Part shown: positions 63,279 to 64,000 of the stretch, one piece after another
How the letters are laid out: every line of letters starts with the position of its first letter
Position numbering within the stretch: position 1 is the first letter of the stretch
Source of the DNA: Sneathiella marina
GTDB taxonomy: Bacteria > Pseudomonadota > Alphaproteobacteria > Sneathiellales > Sneathiellaceae
Direction: 5' to 3'
Assembly (NCBI RefSeq): GCF_023746535.1
Contig: NZ_CP098747.1
Location: 3,585,501 to 3,649,500, forward strand
Length of the DNA stretch: 64,000 bases
Notes under the pieces: model-generated
Seen by the model: only the letters and a program-made list of their open reading frames with translations
Database searches by the model: none
Told to the model about the DNA's origin: nothing
Made by a program: the position numbers and the translations under genes

Positions 63279-64000
63279 TTAACTTCCCGGTACTTGCGCC
63301 TCTTCCACAAGCTGTGCAATTGCCTCGTCCAGATCCAGCACCTTTTGATGCTTTTCACCAAGACGGCGCACAGAAATCGTTTTCTCCTCTGCTTCTCGTT
63401 TACCGGCGACAAACATGGCCGGCACCTTGGCAAGACTATGCTCGCGTACTTTGTAATTGATCTTCTCATTTCGAAGATCAAGGGTCGCCCGCAAGCCTTT
63501 CGCTTTCAGTGCAGCAAGAACCTCCTCGGCATAACTGTCCGCTTCGTCAGTGATGGTCGCGACAACAACCTGAACCGGCGACAGCCAAAGTGGGAATCGC
63601 CCGGCATATTCCTCGATCAGAATACCGATAAACCGTTCCATGGATCCAAAGATCGCCCGATGCAACATGACAGGGCGATGCTTTGCACCGTCTTCGCCAA
63701 TGTAGGATGCCCCCAGTCGTTCCGGCAAGACAAAGTCAACCTGCAAGGTTCCGCATTGCCAATCGCGGCCAATCGCGTCGGTCAATACAAATTCCAGTTT
63801 TGGTCCGTAAAATGCCCCCTCGCCCGGGTTCATGGAATAGCTGAGACCTGTTGCATCGATCGCATCCCGTAAGGAACCCTCGGATTTGTCCCAAATCTCG
63901 TCTTCCCCAGCGCGCACTTCGGGGCGATCGGAGAATTTGACTGTCACGTCTGTAAATCCAAAATCCTTATAGATATCGAGCAGTAACGCGCAAAAAATTT
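63279..64000 (-). CDS. thrS: ThrS, threonyl-tRNA synthetase, C-terminal part
   Basis: The last 240 residues of threonyl-tRNA synthetase; the rest lies beyond the right edge. Motif 2-region tail [27 protein letters not shown], class II motif 3 [31 protein letters not shown], and the anticodon domain [59 protein letters not shown] are seen. Stop at 63279 lies 115 bases before the infC start, so both are likely on one message, as in many bacteria. Confidence 0.96.
   Translation of the reverse strand, partial: IFCALLLDIYKDFGFTDVTVKFSDRPEVRAGEDEIWDKSEGSLRDAIDATGLSYSMNPGEGAFYGPKLEFVLTDAIGRDWQCGTLQVDFVLPERLGASYIGEDGAKHRPVMLHRAIFGSMERFIGILIEEYAGRFPLWLSPVQVVVATITDEADSYAEEVLAALKAKGLRATLDLRNEKINYKVREHSLAKVPAMFVAGKREAEEKTISVRRLGEKHQKVLDLDEAIAQLVEEAQVPGS

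Noticed and set aside
1-64000. CRISPR arrays, prophage, insertion sequences, toxin-antitoxin pairs
   Set aside because: Looked for on both strands; no regularly spaced repeats, transposase, integrase or phage structural genes were found.

Overview
This is chromosomal DNA of an alphaproteobacterium. The evidence is the essential block thrS-infC-rpmI-rplT-pheS-pheT with lepA nearby, proteins of alphaproteobacterial type (DUF2164, DUF1499, ArfB, multi-TM chemoreceptors), and a metabolism rich in CoA-ester, sulfonate and nucleobase catabolism that suits a motile, probably marine or soil heterotroph. Genus cannot be fixed from sequence alone. No phage, insertion sequence, CRISPR array or rRNA operon was seen.

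Layout. (a) 1-14.0 kb is a catabolic accessory region: two MFS transporters, MaoC-like, SnoaL-like and crotonase proteins, a nitronate monooxygenase divergent from an HxlR regulator, an acyl-CoA dehydrogenase, a DapA-family lyase, an acyl-CoA synthetase, a deacetylase/M15-like pair, a saccharopine dehydrogenase-like enzyme and a PfkB kinase. Its substrate is unknown. Both hydratase-fold enzymes at its left end lack the usual catalytic acids. (b) 14-24.7 kb is mixed: GST-like protein, DUF1499, ArfB, RhlE, two chemoreceptors, a quinone oxidoreductase, DUF2164 and a crotonase. (c) 24.8-30.7 kb is a BMP-type nucleobase/nucleoside ABC transporter operon ending in a cytosine deaminase-type enzyme, with a RutR-like palindrome upstream. 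(d) 31-37.5 kb holds a sulfotransferase, a Sel1 protein, an aldehyde dehydrogenase, and an oxalate-CoA-ligase-like enzyme coupled to a ketopantoate reductase-like enzyme.

(e) 37.5-50.3 kb holds a C2/C3 sulfonate dissimilation module. The operon xsc-pta-soeABC turns sulfoacetaldehyde into acetyl-CoA and sulfate. A separate comDE pair makes sulfoacetaldehyde from sulfopyruvate. Together they give sulfopyruvate -> sulfoacetaldehyde -> acetyl phosphate + sulfite -> acetyl-CoA + sulfate. Between them lie a Baeyer-Villiger-type monooxygenase, a relic of a second one, and a flavoprotein. (f) 50.5-55.8 kb holds small unknown proteins, two lipoproteins, an acyltransferase, a second nitronate monooxygenase, an intact tRNA-Ser(GGA) and a decayed full-length tRNA-Ser(UGA)-like pseudogene. 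(g) 55.8-64 kb is core translation machinery: lepA, a PaaI thioesterase, and pheT/pheS/rplT/rpmI/infC/thrS (all minus strand), where infC appears to start at an AUA codon.

Most of the window is ordinary and well explained. The least expected signals are the AUA start of infC, the decayed tRNA gene, the monooxygenase relic with a flanking repeat, two neighbouring hydratase-fold proteins without catalytic residues, and a small papain-like candidate opposite comDE.
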